Source of the DNA: UBA1765 sp045615885
GTDB lineage: Bacteria > Fibrobacterota > Fibrobacteria > Fibrobacterales > Fibrobacteraceae
Length of the DNA: 37,538 bases
Reading direction: 5' to 3'
NCBI GenBank assembly: GCA_045615885.1
Contig: JAZLFR010000076.1
Span: forward strand, 1 to 37,538
In this document: positions 25,284 to 34,278 of the stretch, piece by piece
Numbering within the stretch: position 1 is the first letter of the stretch
How the letters are laid out: each line of letters starts with the position of its first letter
The notes under the pieces: model-generated
Databases searched by the model: none
Seen by the model: only the letters and a program-made list of their open reading frames with translations
Told to the model about the DNA's origin: nothing
Program-made: the position numbers and the translations under genes

Positions 25284-26131
25284 CTGCACGGCCAGATTCC
25301 AACATTGAACACCCACTCCAGGCAGATTGTGCCGTGCCTGTCGGTGCGCAGCACGCGAGTGCTGTCGCCAGTCACATAGTAGAGCTTTTGCAATGTTTCG
25401 CTTGTGGGGTGGCCATAGCTGTTGCCGTTTCCGACGCCGATGAGCGTGTAGGTGGGTGAGGCTGTCTCCAGGAATTTGAGCGAAGACGACGTGTTTGAAC
25501 CATGGTGCCCGACTTGCAGCACCGTCGCGCTCAAAGTGCCGCTCATTTGCAGCAGTCGCTCTTCCTGTGCTGCTTCCAGGTCGCCGACAAGCAGGAGTGA
25601 CTCGTTCCCGATTTTCATAGACAATACCAGGCTTGCGGCATTTTCGCCGAACATTTCGTCTGCCGGTGGCCAGAGCACCTTGAACGAGTGCCCTGCAAAG
25701 GCTATGCTATCGCCTCTTGCGAGGCGTTCCATGGCGATACCTCGCGAAGCGAGAATGCGTTCCACGCTATCGCGCACAAAACTGTGTTCCGCAGTTCCGT
25801 GCGCCGTATCGCCACTCCACAGAAAACGCTTGTAGCTGAACCCAGTCTTTAGCGGCCCGAACTCCAGGAAGCCGCCCGCATGGTCCCGGTGCAGGTGGCT
25901 TACTGCCACCCATTCCAGGTCGCGGGCGGACAAGGCCTGCAACGCTCCCGAAACGTCTGCGGAATCCGGCCCTGTATCGAACATGGCGAACTTGCCGTCG
26001 CTTTCCAAAAGCACGGCAAGCCCCTGCCCCACATCGAGCAGGCGGATCTTTAGCGTTGCCTTGGACGCGGGCGCCTCGTGGACGGAGCACGCGGCAAAAA
26101 GCAAAAAGAGAAGAACGGTGAACCTTTTCAT
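25280..26131 (-). CDS. Metallo-beta-lactamase-fold lipoprotein, similar to the ComEC C-terminal domain
   Basis: A 283-residue lipoprotein. A short signal sequence ends in the lipobox LFAAC (C15), so the protein is probably anchored in a membrane, facing the periplasm or outside. The hydrolase domain has HLHRDH (H79, H81, D83, H84), LLVGDLE and VGHHGS, the motif set seen in the soluble domain of ComEC/Rec2 and related single proteins. Those domains cut DNA or phosphodiesters during uptake. The substrate here is unknown, and no competence genes are nearby. Excellent ribosome site AAGGAG before ATG 26129-26131. Confidence 0.87.
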   Translation of the reverse strand: MKRFTVLLFLLFAACSVHEAPASKATLKIRLLDVGQGLAVLLESDGKFAMFDTGPDSADVSGALQALSARDLEWVAVSHLHRDHAGGFLEFGPLKTGFSYKRFLWSGDTAHGTAEHSFVRDSVERILASRGIAMERLARGDSIAFAGHSFKVLWPPADEMFGENAASLVLSMKIGNESLLLVGDLEAAQEERLLQMSGTLSATVLQVGHHGSNTSSSLKFLETASPTYTLIGVGNGNSYGHPTSETLQKLYYVTGDSTRVLRTDRHGTICLEWVFNVGIWPCS

Positions 26132-26253
26132 TGGGTCTCCTTGTTGAATGATGCCCCCTCTTTGCTATAAAACGCTTTTTTCACGATTTTTGGCAGTTGA
26201 TTTTTGAAAAAAATTGCATACAATTGACGGGGAATACTTTCAAAACCACTACT

Positions 26254-26283
26254 TTGAATTAAAATTCCTTGCTTTTTTACTAT
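26254..26283 (+). promoter_or_regulatory. Candidate promoter of the small zinc-finger gene
   Basis: TTGAAT (26254-26259), an 18-bp spacer and TACTAT (26278-26283) lie 22 bp before the start codon. Confidence 0.45.
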
Positions 26284-26305
26284 CTTTGACTCAAAGAGGC
26301 TATTT

Positions 26306-26680
26306 ATGCAGTTACCTAAGTACAAAAAGAAGAAGCGCATTAAGTTGAAAGTCTGCCAGGAGCCGGGCTGCGGCCGCGAATTCTGGGGGCATCCGATTGC
26401 CAAGTATTGCGAACTTCACCGCGACATCAAGCAGCGTGCCAAGCAAAAGAAGGATATCGAAAACATCGAATCCCGCAACATCATCATCCGTCACAACTAC
26501 ACGGAAACGATGGACTTGCCGTTCAGGTGCTGCCTGCCGGGCTGCAACGCCGTCTTCGACATCAAAATTTACCCGAAGCAGTTCGTGTATCCGCGTTTCT
26601 GCATGGAACACCGCAACGACTTCAAGCGCGCAAACTTCATGCGCATCATGGCTAAAAAGGATTCTGATTTAGACATGTAA
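26306..26680 (+). CDS. Small basic protein with two CxxxxC...CxxH probable zinc-binding motifs
   Basis: A 124-residue protein of unknown function. It has two copies of the same cysteine-histidine layout: C17-x4-C22-x12-C35-x2-H38 and C75/76-...-C80-x18-C99-x2-H102. Each copy continues with a PGC element (EPGCGREF, LPGCNAVF), so it is an internal duplication. The N-terminus is very lysine-rich (KYKKKKRIKLK), and the linker (about 40-60) is charged and probably helical. Together these suggest nucleic-acid binding (inference). I do not recognise the family. AGAGG precedes ATG 26306. The tRNA-His promoter begins about 20 bp after its stop. A recently evolved lineage-specific gene is possible. Confidence 0.8.
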   Translation: MQLPKYKKKKRIKLKVCQEPGCGREFWGHPIAKYCELHRDIKQRAKQKKDIENIESRNIIIRHNYTETMDLPFRCCLPGCNAVFDIKIYPKQFVYPRFCMEHRNDFKRANFMRIMAKKDSDLDM

Positions 26681-26699
26681 AAAAATTTGGGTTAGTCCC

Positions 26700-26728
26700 T
26701 TGACAAACTTCTATAGTTTGGTATATTT
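26700..26728 (+). promoter_or_regulatory. Promoter of tRNA-His
   Basis: A perfect TTGACA (26700-26705), a 16-bp spacer and TATATT (26722-26727). The predicted start is about 8-10 bp before the tRNA. Confidence 0.85.
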
Positions 26729-26743
26729 GGGACGCTCAATCAT

Positions 26744-26818
26744 GGTGGGTGTAGCTCAATTGGTTAGAGTCCCAGATTGTGATTCTGGTTGTTGTCGGTT
26801 CAAGTCCGGTTACCCACC
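26744..26818 (+). tRNA. tRNA-His (anticodon GTG)
   Basis: Folds as a full cloverleaf. The 8-bp acceptor stem GGTGGGTG/TACCCACC includes the extra G(-1) paired with C73 that marks histidine tRNAs. The anticodon stem is CCAGA/TCTGG around loop TTGTGAT, with anticodon GTG at 26779-26781. The TTCAAGT T-loop is present. The 3' CCA is not encoded (CGA follows), so CCA must be added by nucleotidyltransferase. Confidence 0.95.
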
Positions 26819-26832
26819 CGAAAGCTAAAAGA

Positions 26833-26863
26833 CCTCGCAGTTCGCTGCGAGGTTCTTTTTTTG
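26833..26863 (+). terminator. Intrinsic terminator after tRNA-His
   Basis: Perfect 8-bp stem CCTCGCAG-TTCG-CTGCGAGG with a UUCG tetraloop, followed by TTCTTTTTTT. Confidence 0.95.
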
Positions 26864-26917
26864 TTCAGATTTTCGTTTTGATATGGCTTTGGCGTCCCCT
26901 GCCGGAGTTTGCATATA

Positions 26918-26951
26918 CAATAAAGGCTATGCCCGAATGGAGCATAGCCTT
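26918..26951 (-). terminator. Intrinsic terminator of the sigma-factor gene
   Basis: Perfect 10-bp stem AAGGCTATGC/GCATAGCCTT (26923-26932 with 26942-26951), 19 bp after the minus-strand stop. On the minus strand it is followed by TATTGTATATG, so the T tract is short. Confidence 0.7.
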
Positions 26952-26970
26952 GAACTTTGTTCCGCAACAG

Positions 26971-27783
26971 TTACTTGTTGATTGCGGCGAGGAACGCGTC
27001 CTTCTTTTCTTGCAAAAAGTCCTGCTTGTTGCACTTGCGGATACGGCGGAGAGCCTGGTCGCGCAACTGGCGAACGCGTTCGTGGGAAATGTTCATGGAT
27101 TCGCCGACTTCGCGGAGAGTCTGCGGTGCTTCCTGGTTGATGCCGAAGATGCCGGTGATGACGCGGGCTTCGCGTTCCGGCAGCTGGTCCATGAGGTCGC
27201 GGGCGAGTGCCTCTACGCTCTGGATTTCGGAGTCTGCTTCCGGGTTCGTTACGGAGCCGTCTGCGAGAACTTCGGCGTACGTGGCCTTGGAGTCTGCCTT
27301 GAGCGGGCTGTCGAAAGAGACGCCGCGCTGGCCAATCTGGATAAGTTCACGAATCTTTTCGTTGATTTCCTTGCCGCGGGACTGTTCATGCAAGGCCTTG
27401 CGAACGAGCAGGTGCTGGTTTGCCGGCAAGCGGATGAGGTTGCCCTGTTCGTTGATTGCGCGGGTGATGTAAGCCTTGATCCACCATACGCCGTAAGAAA
27501 TGAACTTGAGGCCGCGGGTGTGTTCGAAGGATTCGATTGCGCGCACGAGGCCCATGGCGCCTTCGCTGACTAGGTCCGGAAGCGGAATCGGGCAGCCGCG
27601 GTACTGAATGGCTACCTTGAGCACAAAGCGCATATTTGCGGAAATGAGACGCTTTCTTGCGACCTTGTCACCTTCCTTTGCGCGCTGGAAGAGAATCTGT
27701 TCTTCTTCACGGGAAAGTGGTGCTGTCTTGCGAATATCGTCAAGATATCTTTTAAGGGTCGTATCGGTCGAATCAATATGCAT
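26971..27783 (-). CDS. rpoD: Primary-type sigma-70 factor without region 1.1
   Basis: A 270-residue group 1/2 sigma factor. It starts almost at region 1.2 (DTTLKRYLDDIRK). It has region 2 with the core-binding and -10 element: NMRFVLKVAIQY, LPDLVSEGAMGLVRAIESFEH, then KFISYGVWWIKAYITRAI. Region 3 includes IRLPANQH. Region 4 ends in a helix-turn-helix (TLREVGESMNISHERVRQLRDQAL). Region 1.1 and the large non-conserved insert of proteobacterial RpoD are absent, as in Bacteroidota primary sigma factors. This is probably the housekeeping sigma, which would fit the TTGACA/TATATT promoters seen here; a RpoS-like secondary sigma cannot be excluded. ATG 27783 follows a 478-bp gap. Confidence 0.88.
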   Translation of the reverse strand: MHIDSTDTTLKRYLDDIRKTAPLSREEEQILFQRAKEGDKVARKRLISANMRFVLKVAIQYRGCPIPLPDLVSEGAMGLVRAIESFEHTRGLKFISYGVWWIKAYITRAINEQGNLIRLPANQHLLVRKALHEQSRGKEINEKIRELIQIGQRGVSFDSPLKADSKATYAEVLADGSVTNPEADSEIQSVEALARDLMDQLPEREARVITGIFGINQEAPQTLREVGESMNISHERVRQLRDQALRRIRKCNKQDFLQEKKDAFLAAINK

Positions 27784-28247
27784 AGAATATAAACCTTGTC
27801 TCTTGGGTACACTGGCACCCTAAGATCGCTATTGAATATATATAATTCTTTGATTAAGGCAACAACGATTTTTTATTCAGCAGGAATTTTTACTTAAAAA
27901 GAATCGTTTTTTGCTTTTTGTCGACCCAAATGTATAAAATTTATTACGAGATTGCGATTTTGTAATGTTTTTGTACCTTTTTTCGCGGGGCGTTACGGGG
28001 TGCCCCCGTAGGAAGGGGTAGTTGAAAATCGCGTAGCGAGTTGAAACTAGGGGAAGGCTTTCCCCTTACCCATAAAATTACAAAATTGTAAAAACGGAAA
28101 TTGAACGTTTTTCTTGTGTTACAAAAATGTATGTGTAAGCAAAATTGTTTAAAAAATGGAGTGCCAAACTCTTTACGCTGTTTTTTACGATTTCTATTTC
28201 TCTTTGCAAATAAGTAGAAAAATGCGGCTAGACCGCTAAAACATTGC
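27784..28247. other. Intergenic region with a cluster of small hairpins between rpoD and gltB
   Basis: No gene is recognised. The part next to rpoD is AT-rich, with TATATAT tracts that probably form its promoter. 27864-27908 forms a long imperfect stem (AACGATT...AATCGTT with extra A-T pairs) followed by T-rich DNA. 27994-28010 is TACGGGG-TGC-CCCCGTA, about 28030-28040 is TCGC-GTA-GCGA, and about 28052-28067 is GGGGAA-GGCT-TTCCCC. GCGG-CTAGA-CCGC lies about 28224-28236, close to the gltB start. I found no convincing sigma-54 or sigma-70 promoter for gltB. Confidence 0.6.
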
Positions 28248-28253
28248 AAGGAG
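28248..28253 (+). promoter_or_regulatory. Ribosome binding site fixing the GTG start of gltB
   Basis: AAGGAG lies 8 nt before GTG 28262. The upstream in-frame TTG at 28244 has no such site. Confidence 0.85.
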
Positions 28254-28261
28254 AAATAACT

Positions 28262-31200
28262 GTGGAAGCTCAAGGTTTGTACAATCCGCAATTCGAACAT
28301 GACGCATGTGGTGTTGGTTTCGTATTGAATATGGATGGACGTGCTGAGCATAAGATTGTGTCTCAGGGCGTACAGGTTCTTGAAAATTTGTTGCATCGCG
28401 GCGCTACTGGTGCTGACGTGGATACTGGTGACGGTGCCGGTCTCTTGATTCAGTTGCCGCACAAGTTCTTTAAGAAGGTTTTGAGTGGTATCAAGCTTCC
28501 GGAAGCAGGCAAGTATGCTGCCGGTATGTTGTTCTTGCCGCAGAATGAAATTTACCGTCGCGAATGCCGTACTTTGTTTGAAAAGGTTGTTGCTGAAGAA
28601 AACTTCACATTCCTCGGCTGGCGCGATGTTCCTGTTTGTGCAAACGTGATTGGCGAAAGCGCTCGCAAGGAAATGCCGTTCATTACGCAGGCATTCATTG
28701 CTCCGAATGAAAGTGTCGAAGGTGAAGCCCTTGAACGCTTGCTCCTTGTCATTCGCAAGCGCGTCGAACAGGAAGTTGGCCGCGAAGCAGCTGGCGCAAA
28801 TGGTTTCTATGTTGCAAGCCTTTCCGCCCGTACCATTGTCTATAAGGGCATGATGACTGCTCCGCAGGTTCCGCTTTTCTATCCGGATCTTGAAGATGAA
28901 ACTATGGAAAGTGCCGTTGCTGTCGTGCATCAGCGCTATTCCACAAATACATTCCCGAGCTGGCCTCTTGCCCAGCCGTTCCGTTACCTTGCACACAACG
29001 GCGAAATCAATACGCTCCGTGGTAACCGCAACTGGATGAAGGCTCGCGAAAAGAACATTTCTTCTCCGCTTTTCGGTGACAATATCAAGAAGATCAAGTC
29101 TGTTCTCGAAGACAAGACATCTGACTCTGCAAATCTTGACAACGCTCTTGAAATGCTTACCCTCGGTGGCCGTGAAATCGGTCATTCCCTGATGATGCTC
29201 ATGCCGCAGGCCTGGGGCGCAAAGCATGAAATGGGCCCGGACGTCCGTGGCTTCTTTGATTACCATGCCGGTATCATGGAACCGTGGGACGGCCCTGCTG
29301 CCGTTGCTTTTACCGATGGTGAATGGGTTGGCGCAACGCTTGATCGTAACGGTCTTCGCCCGGCTCGCTATACTGTTACCAAAGATGGCTTCATGGTGTT
29401 TGCTTCCGAAGCCGGCGTGCTCGATATTCCTGTGGAAGAAGTCAAGGAAAAGGGTGCCCTTCGCCCAGGCCAGATGCTTCTTATCAACCTGAAGACCGGC
29501 CGTTTCTACAAGAACTCCGAAATCAAGGCTCGCCTTGCCCGTAAGCAGCCGTACCGCCGCTGGGTTCAGGAAAACCATATCGATATCCATGGCTTCTTTA
29601 ACGCTGTTGGCGAAGTTCCGAGCAATCACGAAACTCTTGTCAGAAAGCAGCGCCTGTTTGGCTACACCCGCGAAGATATCGAAGTCATTTTGAACGCCAT
29701 GGCAAGTAACGGCCAGGAACCAGTCGGTTCCATGGGCTCTGACCAGCCGCTTGCCGTGTTCAGTGAAAAGTCCCAGTTGCTTTACTGGTACTTTAAGCAG
29801 CTGTTTGCCCAGGTTACAAATCCGCCGATCGACCCGATCCGCGAAGAGCTCGTGATGAGCCTCATGACCTTCCTCGGCATTCACGACAACTTCCTTGCAG
29901 AAACTCCGGAACAGGCTCGCCTTGTAAAGCTCCGCTACCCGGTTATTTCTAATGAGGACCTTGGCCGCATTCGTGACTTGAAGCTTGATGATTTCAAGAG
30001 CTGCACTTTGAAGATGGGCTTTGACGCTCTCGAAGCAGACCAGAATCCTAAGGAAACTCTCACTGCAGCTATCGACTCCCTTTGCGCCGCTGCAGAACAG
30101 GCCGTTAAGGATGGCAACCGTATCATCATCTTGAGTGATAAGGATATGTCCGACAAGTATGCTGCAATCCCTGCTCTCCTTGCGGTGAGCGCCGTGAACC
30201 AGCATCTTACCAAGTGCTCTTTGCGCACAAGCTGCGGTATCATTCTTGAAACCGCTGAAGCTCGCGAAACCATGCACATGGCAGTTCTCCTTGGCTATGG
30301 TGCAACTGCAATCAACCCGTATCTTGCCTTTGAAACTGTTGCAGACCTTTCCCGCCGTGGCGAATTGACGGTTGCAACAGGCGTTACTGCTGCAATTGAA
30401 AACTATATCCATTCCATGACGAAGGGTCTTCTCAAGATCATGAGCCGTATGGGTATTTCTACTCTCCGCAGCTACCGCAATGCACAGGTGTTCGAAATTG
30501 TCGGCCTTTCCGATGAAGTCGTGAATACATACTTCAATGGTACTGCAAGCCGTATCGGTGGTATTGGTCTCAAGGAAATCGCAATGGAAGCCCTCATGCG
30601 CTGGAAGAACTACATCCAGAGCGAATCTCCGGAACTTCCTGTCGGTGGCCAGTATCGTTACCGCAAGGATGGCGAACGCCACTTGTGGACTCCGTCCAGC
30701 ATTAGTGACTTGCAGCGCTCTACCCGCGAAGGCGATTACGAACGTTACAAGAAGTATGCCGCACAGATCAATGACCAGAGCGAAAAGCAGTCAACGATCC
30801 GCGGCATGATGAAGTTCAAGAAGACGGAATCTATTCCGCTTTCCGAAGTGGAACCGGCTAGTGAAATCATGAAGCGCTTTGTTACTGGCGCTATGAGCTA
30901 TGGCTCCATTTCCCGCGAAGCCCATGAAGCTATGGCCATTGCAATGAACCGCATTGGCGGCAAGAGCAACAGTGGTGAAGGCGGAGAAGACGCTCGTCGC
31001 TACAAGCCGCTCCCGAACGGCGATTCCCTCTGCAGTGCTACAAAGCAGGTTGCAAGTGGCCGCTTTGGCGTTACTGCGGAATATGCAGTGAACTGCCAGG
31101 AATTGCAGATCAAGATTGCACAGGGTGCAAAGCCGGGTGAAGGCGGCCAGCTCCCTGGTCACAAGGTTAACGAAGAAATTGCACGCGTTCGCCATGCAAC

Positions 31201-32752
31201 TCCAGGCGTAACGCTCATTAGCCCTCCTCCGCACCACGATATCTACTCCATCGAAGATATTGCTCAGTTGATTTACGACTTGCGCAATGCAAACGACAAG
31301 GCTCGCATTTCTGTAAAGCTCGTGTCTGAAGTCGGTGTGGGTACGGTTGCCGCTGGTGTCGCCAAGGCTCGTGCAGACATGATTCTTATTTCCGGCTACG
31401 ATGGCGGTACAGGTGCTTCTCCGGTTTCTTCCATCAAGCACGTTGGCGCTCCATGGGAACTTGGCCTTTCTGAAGCTCAGCAGACTCTTGTGCTGAACGG
31501 TCTCCGCAGCCGTGTGCGCTTGCAGGCAGATGGTCAGATGAAGACCGGCCGCGATATCGTTGTTGCCGCACTCCTCGGTGCCGAAGAATATGGCTTTGCA
31601 ACAGCAGCCCTTGTTGTGCTTGGTTGCGTGATGCTCCGCAAGTGCCATACGAACGGTTGCGCAGTTGGCGTTGCTACCCAGGATCCTGAGCTCCGCAAGC
31701 GCTTCAAGGGTGCTCCGGAATACCTGATCCAGTTCTTTACTTTTGTTGCCGAAGAAGTCCGTGAATACATGGCTGAACTCGGCTTCCGCAAGATGGACGA
31801 CATGATCGGCCGCAGCGACCTCCTTGAACTCAACAAGGATATCAGTTTCTGGAAGGCTCAGGGCATTGACCTTTCCAAGATCCTCCATCGCGTTTCTGCC
31901 GATCCGAGCCAGGTTCGCTGCATGGAAAAGCAGGAAACTGGTCTTGACGGCGCTTACGATTACGAAATGCTCGAAGAAATCGGCGACGCTATCGAAACAG
32001 GCGCCAAGGTCACCGTGCGTCGCGACGTCCGCAACGTTCATCGTACTCTCGGCACCTTGATTTCTAGCCGCATTGCCCGCAAGTATGGCATGGCTGGCCT
32101 TCCGGACGATAGCATTACTCTTGACCTCTACGGTTCTGCCGGCCAGAGCTTTGGCGCCTTCGGCGCACATGGCCTTACCATGGTTCTCCATGGCGAAGCT
32201 AACGACTATATCGGCAAGAGCCTTTCTGGCGGCAAGATCATCATTCGCCCTGCAGAAGGTGCTACCTACGCTCCAGAAAACAACACCATTGCCGGTAACG
32301 TGATCCTTTACGGTGCAACCCAGGGTGAAGTCTATATCAACGGTATGGCCGGTGAACGTTTCGCAATCCGTAACAGTGGTGCAAAGGCCGTCGTTGAAGG
32401 CGTTGGTGACCATGCTTGCGAATACATGACCGGTGGTCGCGTAGTTGTACTCGGCCCTGCAGGCATCAACTTTGGTGCTGGCATGAGCGGTGGTATTGCA
32501 TACGTATTCGACGAAAACGGTCGCTTCGACAGCAACTGCAATACTTCCATGGTTGACCTCGACATGCTTGATGAAGCCGACAAGGCGGAACTCAAGGCAA
32601 TGCTCGAAGACCATGTCCGCTACACTGGCAGCCCGAAGGCAACTCGCATTCTTGAAAACTGGGAACGCGAAAGCGAACGCTTCGTGAAGGTGTTCCCGAT
32701 GGAATATCGCCGCGTGCTTGAAGCTCAAGCTGCTGCAAAATCTGCAAACTAA
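28262..32752 (+). CDS. gltB: Glutamate synthase large subunit
   Basis: A 1496-residue alpha subunit of NADPH-dependent glutamate synthase, which makes two glutamates from glutamine and 2-oxoglutarate in the cytoplasm. The N-terminal class II amidotransferase begins at C16 (DACGVGF) after a short propeptide that should be removed. The central and FMN domains follow; the FMN/2-oxoglutarate domain shows PGEGGQLPGHKV and YDGGTGASPVSS. The 3Fe-4S cluster ligands are C1122, C1128 and C1133 (CVMLRKCHTNGC). The C-terminal GXGXG-type beta-helix (repeated G-rich turns such as SGGKIIIRP) is present. Start GTG 28262. gltD begins 12 bp after the stop. The codon bias looks like that of a highly expressed gene. 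Confidence 0.97.
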   Translation: MEAQGLYNPQFEHDACGVGFVLNMDGRAEHKIVSQGVQVLENLLHRGATGADVDTGDGAGLLIQLPHKFFKKVLSGIKLPEAGKYAAGMLFLPQNEIYRRECRTLFEKVVAEENFTFLGWRDVPVCANVIGESARKEMPFITQAFIAPNESVEGEALERLLLVIRKRVEQEVGREAAGANGFYVASLSARTIVYKGMMTAPQVPLFYPDLEDETMESAVAVVHQRYSTNTFPSWPLAQPFRYLAHNGEINTLRGNRNWMKAREKNISSPLFGDNIKKIKSVLEDKTSDSANLDNALEMLTLGGREIGHSLMMLMPQAWGAKHEMGPDVRGFFDYHAGIMEPWDGPAAVAFTDGEWVGATLDRNGLRPARYTVTKDGFMVFASEAGVLDIPVEEVKEKGALRPGQMLLINLKTGRFYKNSEIKARLARKQPYRRWVQENHIDIHGFFNAVGEVPSNHETLVRKQRLFGYTREDIEVILNAMASNGQEPVGSMGSDQPLAVFSEKSQLLYWYFKQLFAQVTNPPIDPIREELVMSLMTFLGIHDNFLAETPEQARLVKLRYPVISNEDLGRIRDLKLDDFKSCTLKMGFDALEADQNPKETLTAAIDSLCAAAEQAVKDGNRIIILSDKDMSDKYAAIPALLAVSAVNQHLTKCSLRTSCGIILETAEARETMHMAVLLGYGATAINPYLAFETVADLSRRGELTVATGVTAAIENYIHSMTKGLLKIMSRMGISTLRSYRNAQVFEIVGLSDEVVNTYFNGTASRIGGIGLKEIAMEALMRWKNYIQSESPELPVGGQYRYRKDGERHLWTPSSISDLQRSTREGDYERYKKYAAQINDQSEKQSTIRGMMKFKKTESIPLSEVEPASEIMKRFVTGAMSYGSISREAHEAMAIAMNRIGGKSNSGEGGEDARRYKPLPNGDSLCSATKQVASGRFGVTAEYAVNCQELQIKIAQGAKPGEGGQLPGHKVNEEIARVRHATPGVTLISPPPHHDIYSIEDIAQLIYDLRNANDKARISVKLVSEVGVGTVAAGVAKARADMILISGYDGGTGASPVSSIKHVGAPWELGLSEAQQTLVLNGLRSRVRLQADGQMKTGRDIVVAALLGAEEYGFATAALVVLGCVMLRKCHTNGCAVGVATQDPELRKRFKGAPEYLIQFFTFVAEEVREYMAELGFRKMDDMIGRSDLLELNKDISFWKAQGIDLSKILHRVSADPSQVRCMEKQETGLDGAYDYEMLEEIGDAIETGAKVTVRRDVRNVHRTLGTLISSRIARKYGMAGLPDDSITLDLYGSAGQSFGAFGAHGLTMVLHGEANDYIGKSLSGGKIIIRPAEGATYAPENNTIAGNVILYGATQGEVYINGMAGERFAIRNSGAKAVVEGVGDHACEYMTGGRVVVLGPAGINFGAGMSGGIAYVFDENGRFDSNCNTSMVDLDMLDEADKAELKAMLEDHVRYTGSPKATRILENWERESERFVKVFPMEYRRVLEAQAAAKSAN

Positions 32753-32763
32753 GGAACAGAAAA

Positions 32764-34182
32764 ATGGCATTGGAATTTCTAACAGTATCTCGCCGCGATC
32801 CAGGATATCGCCCGAAAGAAGAACGCGTTAAGGACTATAAACCTGTCGAACGTGACCTTACTCAGGAAGAAGCTTCTGAACAGGCCCTTCGCTGCATGGA
32901 CTGTGGCATTCCATTTTGCCATGGTGCAGGTTGCCCGCTGGGCAATGCGATTCCAGAATTCAATAGCTTTGTCCGTGCAAACAACTGGAAGGCTGCTCTT
33001 GACGTTCTTCTGGACACAAGTCCGTTCCCGGAATTCATGAGCCGTATTTGCCCGGCACTTTGCGAAGGCTCCTGTGTAAATGGCATCAATTCGAATCCGG
33101 TAAGCGTTCGCCATATTGAACGTGCCATTATCGAAACAGGTTTTGCTAGCGGCTGGGTAAAACCGGTGATTCCTGCAGAACGTAATGGCAAAACTGTTGC
33201 CGTGATTGGTGCCGGTCCGTCTGGCCTCGCCTGCGCCGAAACTTTGAACCGTTTTGGCTTTAAGGTCAAGGTCTATAATGCTGCAAAGAACCCTGGTGGC
33301 CTTATGCGTTATGGCATTCCAGACTTTAAGCTTGACAAGCAGTTCGTGGAACGCCGCATAAAGCTCATGGAAGAAGAAGGCATTGAATTCATCAACAATG
33401 TTGAAGTCGGTGTTGATCTTTCTGCAGAATATATCCTTAGAAATTCTGATGCCATGGTGCTCACCTGCGGTTGCCGCAAGCCGCGTGACTTGGCTGTTCC
33501 TGGCCGTGAAAATCAGGGTATCTACTTTGCCCTTGACTTCCTTACGCAGCAGAACCGTTTGAACGGTGGCGAATCCTTTACTCCAGATTCTGACATGAAT
33601 GCCAAGGGCAAGCGCGTTGTCGTTGTCGGTGGCGGTGACACAGGTTCTGACTGTATCGGCACTTCCATCCGTCAGGGTGCAGAGAGCGTCGTGCAGATTG
33701 AAATCATGCCGCGTCCGTCAGATACCCGCGCCCCGAACAATCCGTGGCCGGAATGGCCGCGCGTGTTCAAGGAAACTTCCAGCCACAAGGAAGGCTGCGA
33801 ACGCCGTTGGAACATCAATACGCTTGAAGCTGTTGGCGAAAATGGCCATGTAAAGCAGCTCCGCTGCACAGAAGTGGAATGGCAGAAAGATGCGAATGGC
33901 CGCATGATCCCGGTTGCAAAGGAAGGCGGAGAATTTGTTCTCGAAGCAGATCTCGTGCTCCTTGCCATGGGCTTTGTCGGCCACGCTGCTCCGAAGATTG
34001 TTGAAAATCTCGGCTTGAAGACAGATGAACGCGGTCGCATTGTCGCCGATGCTCTCGGTCGCACTTCCCGCGAAAATGTTTTCATTGCCGGCGATATGCT
34101 TTCTGGCCCGTCGCTCGTTGTGCGCGCCGCTGCTTCTGGCATGCAGACTGCAAGGAATGTGTACAAGGCATTGATCAAGTAG
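32764..34182 (+). CDS. gltD: Glutamate synthase small subunit
   Basis: A 472-residue beta subunit that feeds electrons from NADPH through FAD and 4Fe-4S clusters to GltB. The N-terminal cluster cysteines are in CMDCGIPFCHGAGCPLGN and CPALCEGSC. The FAD-binding GxGxxG is in VIGAGPSGLACAE, the NADPH-binding motif in VVVGGGDTGSDC, and the C-terminal FAD motif in NVFIAGDMLSGPSLVV. Start ATG 32764 follows AAGGA. It forms an operon with gltB, 12 bp apart. The sigma-54 activator gene follows about 97 bp later on the same strand without a visible terminator. Confidence 0.96.
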   Translation: MALEFLTVSRRDPGYRPKEERVKDYKPVERDLTQEEASEQALRCMDCGIPFCHGAGCPLGNAIPEFNSFVRANNWKAALDVLLDTSPFPEFMSRICPALCEGSCVNGINSNPVSVRHIERAIIETGFASGWVKPVIPAERNGKTVAVIGAGPSGLACAETLNRFGFKVKVYNAAKNPGGLMRYGIPDFKLDKQFVERRIKLMEEEGIEFINNVEVGVDLSAEYILRNSDAMVLTCGCRKPRDLAVPGRENQGIYFALDFLTQQNRLNGGESFTPDSDMNAKGKRVVVVGGGDTGSDCIGTSIRQGAESVVQIEIMPRPSDTRAPNNPWPEWPRVFKETSSHKEGCERRWNINTLEAVGENGHVKQLRCTEVEWQKDANGRMIPVAKEGGEFVLEADLVLLAMGFVGHAAPKIVENLGLKTDERGRIVADALGRTSRENVFIAGDMLSGPSLVVRAAASGMQTARNVYKALIK

Positions 34183-34220
34183 ACATAAGACGGAAGTTTA
34201 AAAGACGGAAGTGGCTTCGC
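34183..34220 (+). repeat. Two copies of AAGACGGAAGT between gltD and the regulator gene
   Basis: Exact 11-nt direct repeats at 34187-34197 and 34202-34212, immediately after the gltD stop. They are identical to the reverse complement of 344-354, and ten of the eleven bases recur at 11622-11631. Confidence 0.75.
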
Positions 34221-34278
34221 ACATTGGTTGCGTGGAATAAAAAAATTAAATTTGCATAAACTGCTTAGTGAGAGTTAT

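Noticed and set aside
26971..27783. The sigma factor as the target of the partner-switching module
   Set aside because: It is of the primary type and lies 11 kb away. RsbW-type anti-sigma factors act on SigB/SigF-type sigma factors, so I see no evidence for the link.
28100..28261. A sigma-54 promoter for gltB, suggested by the nearby activator
   Set aside because: TTGGCAC occurs on the opposite strand near 28160, but the GC of the -12 element is missing, and no plus-strand GG-N10-GC site was found.
27944..32770. Very long minus-strand open frames (912 and 659 codons) antisense to gltB
   Set aside because: gltB and its motifs are certain. The antisense frames lack domain motifs and reflect the strong codon bias of a highly expressed gene.
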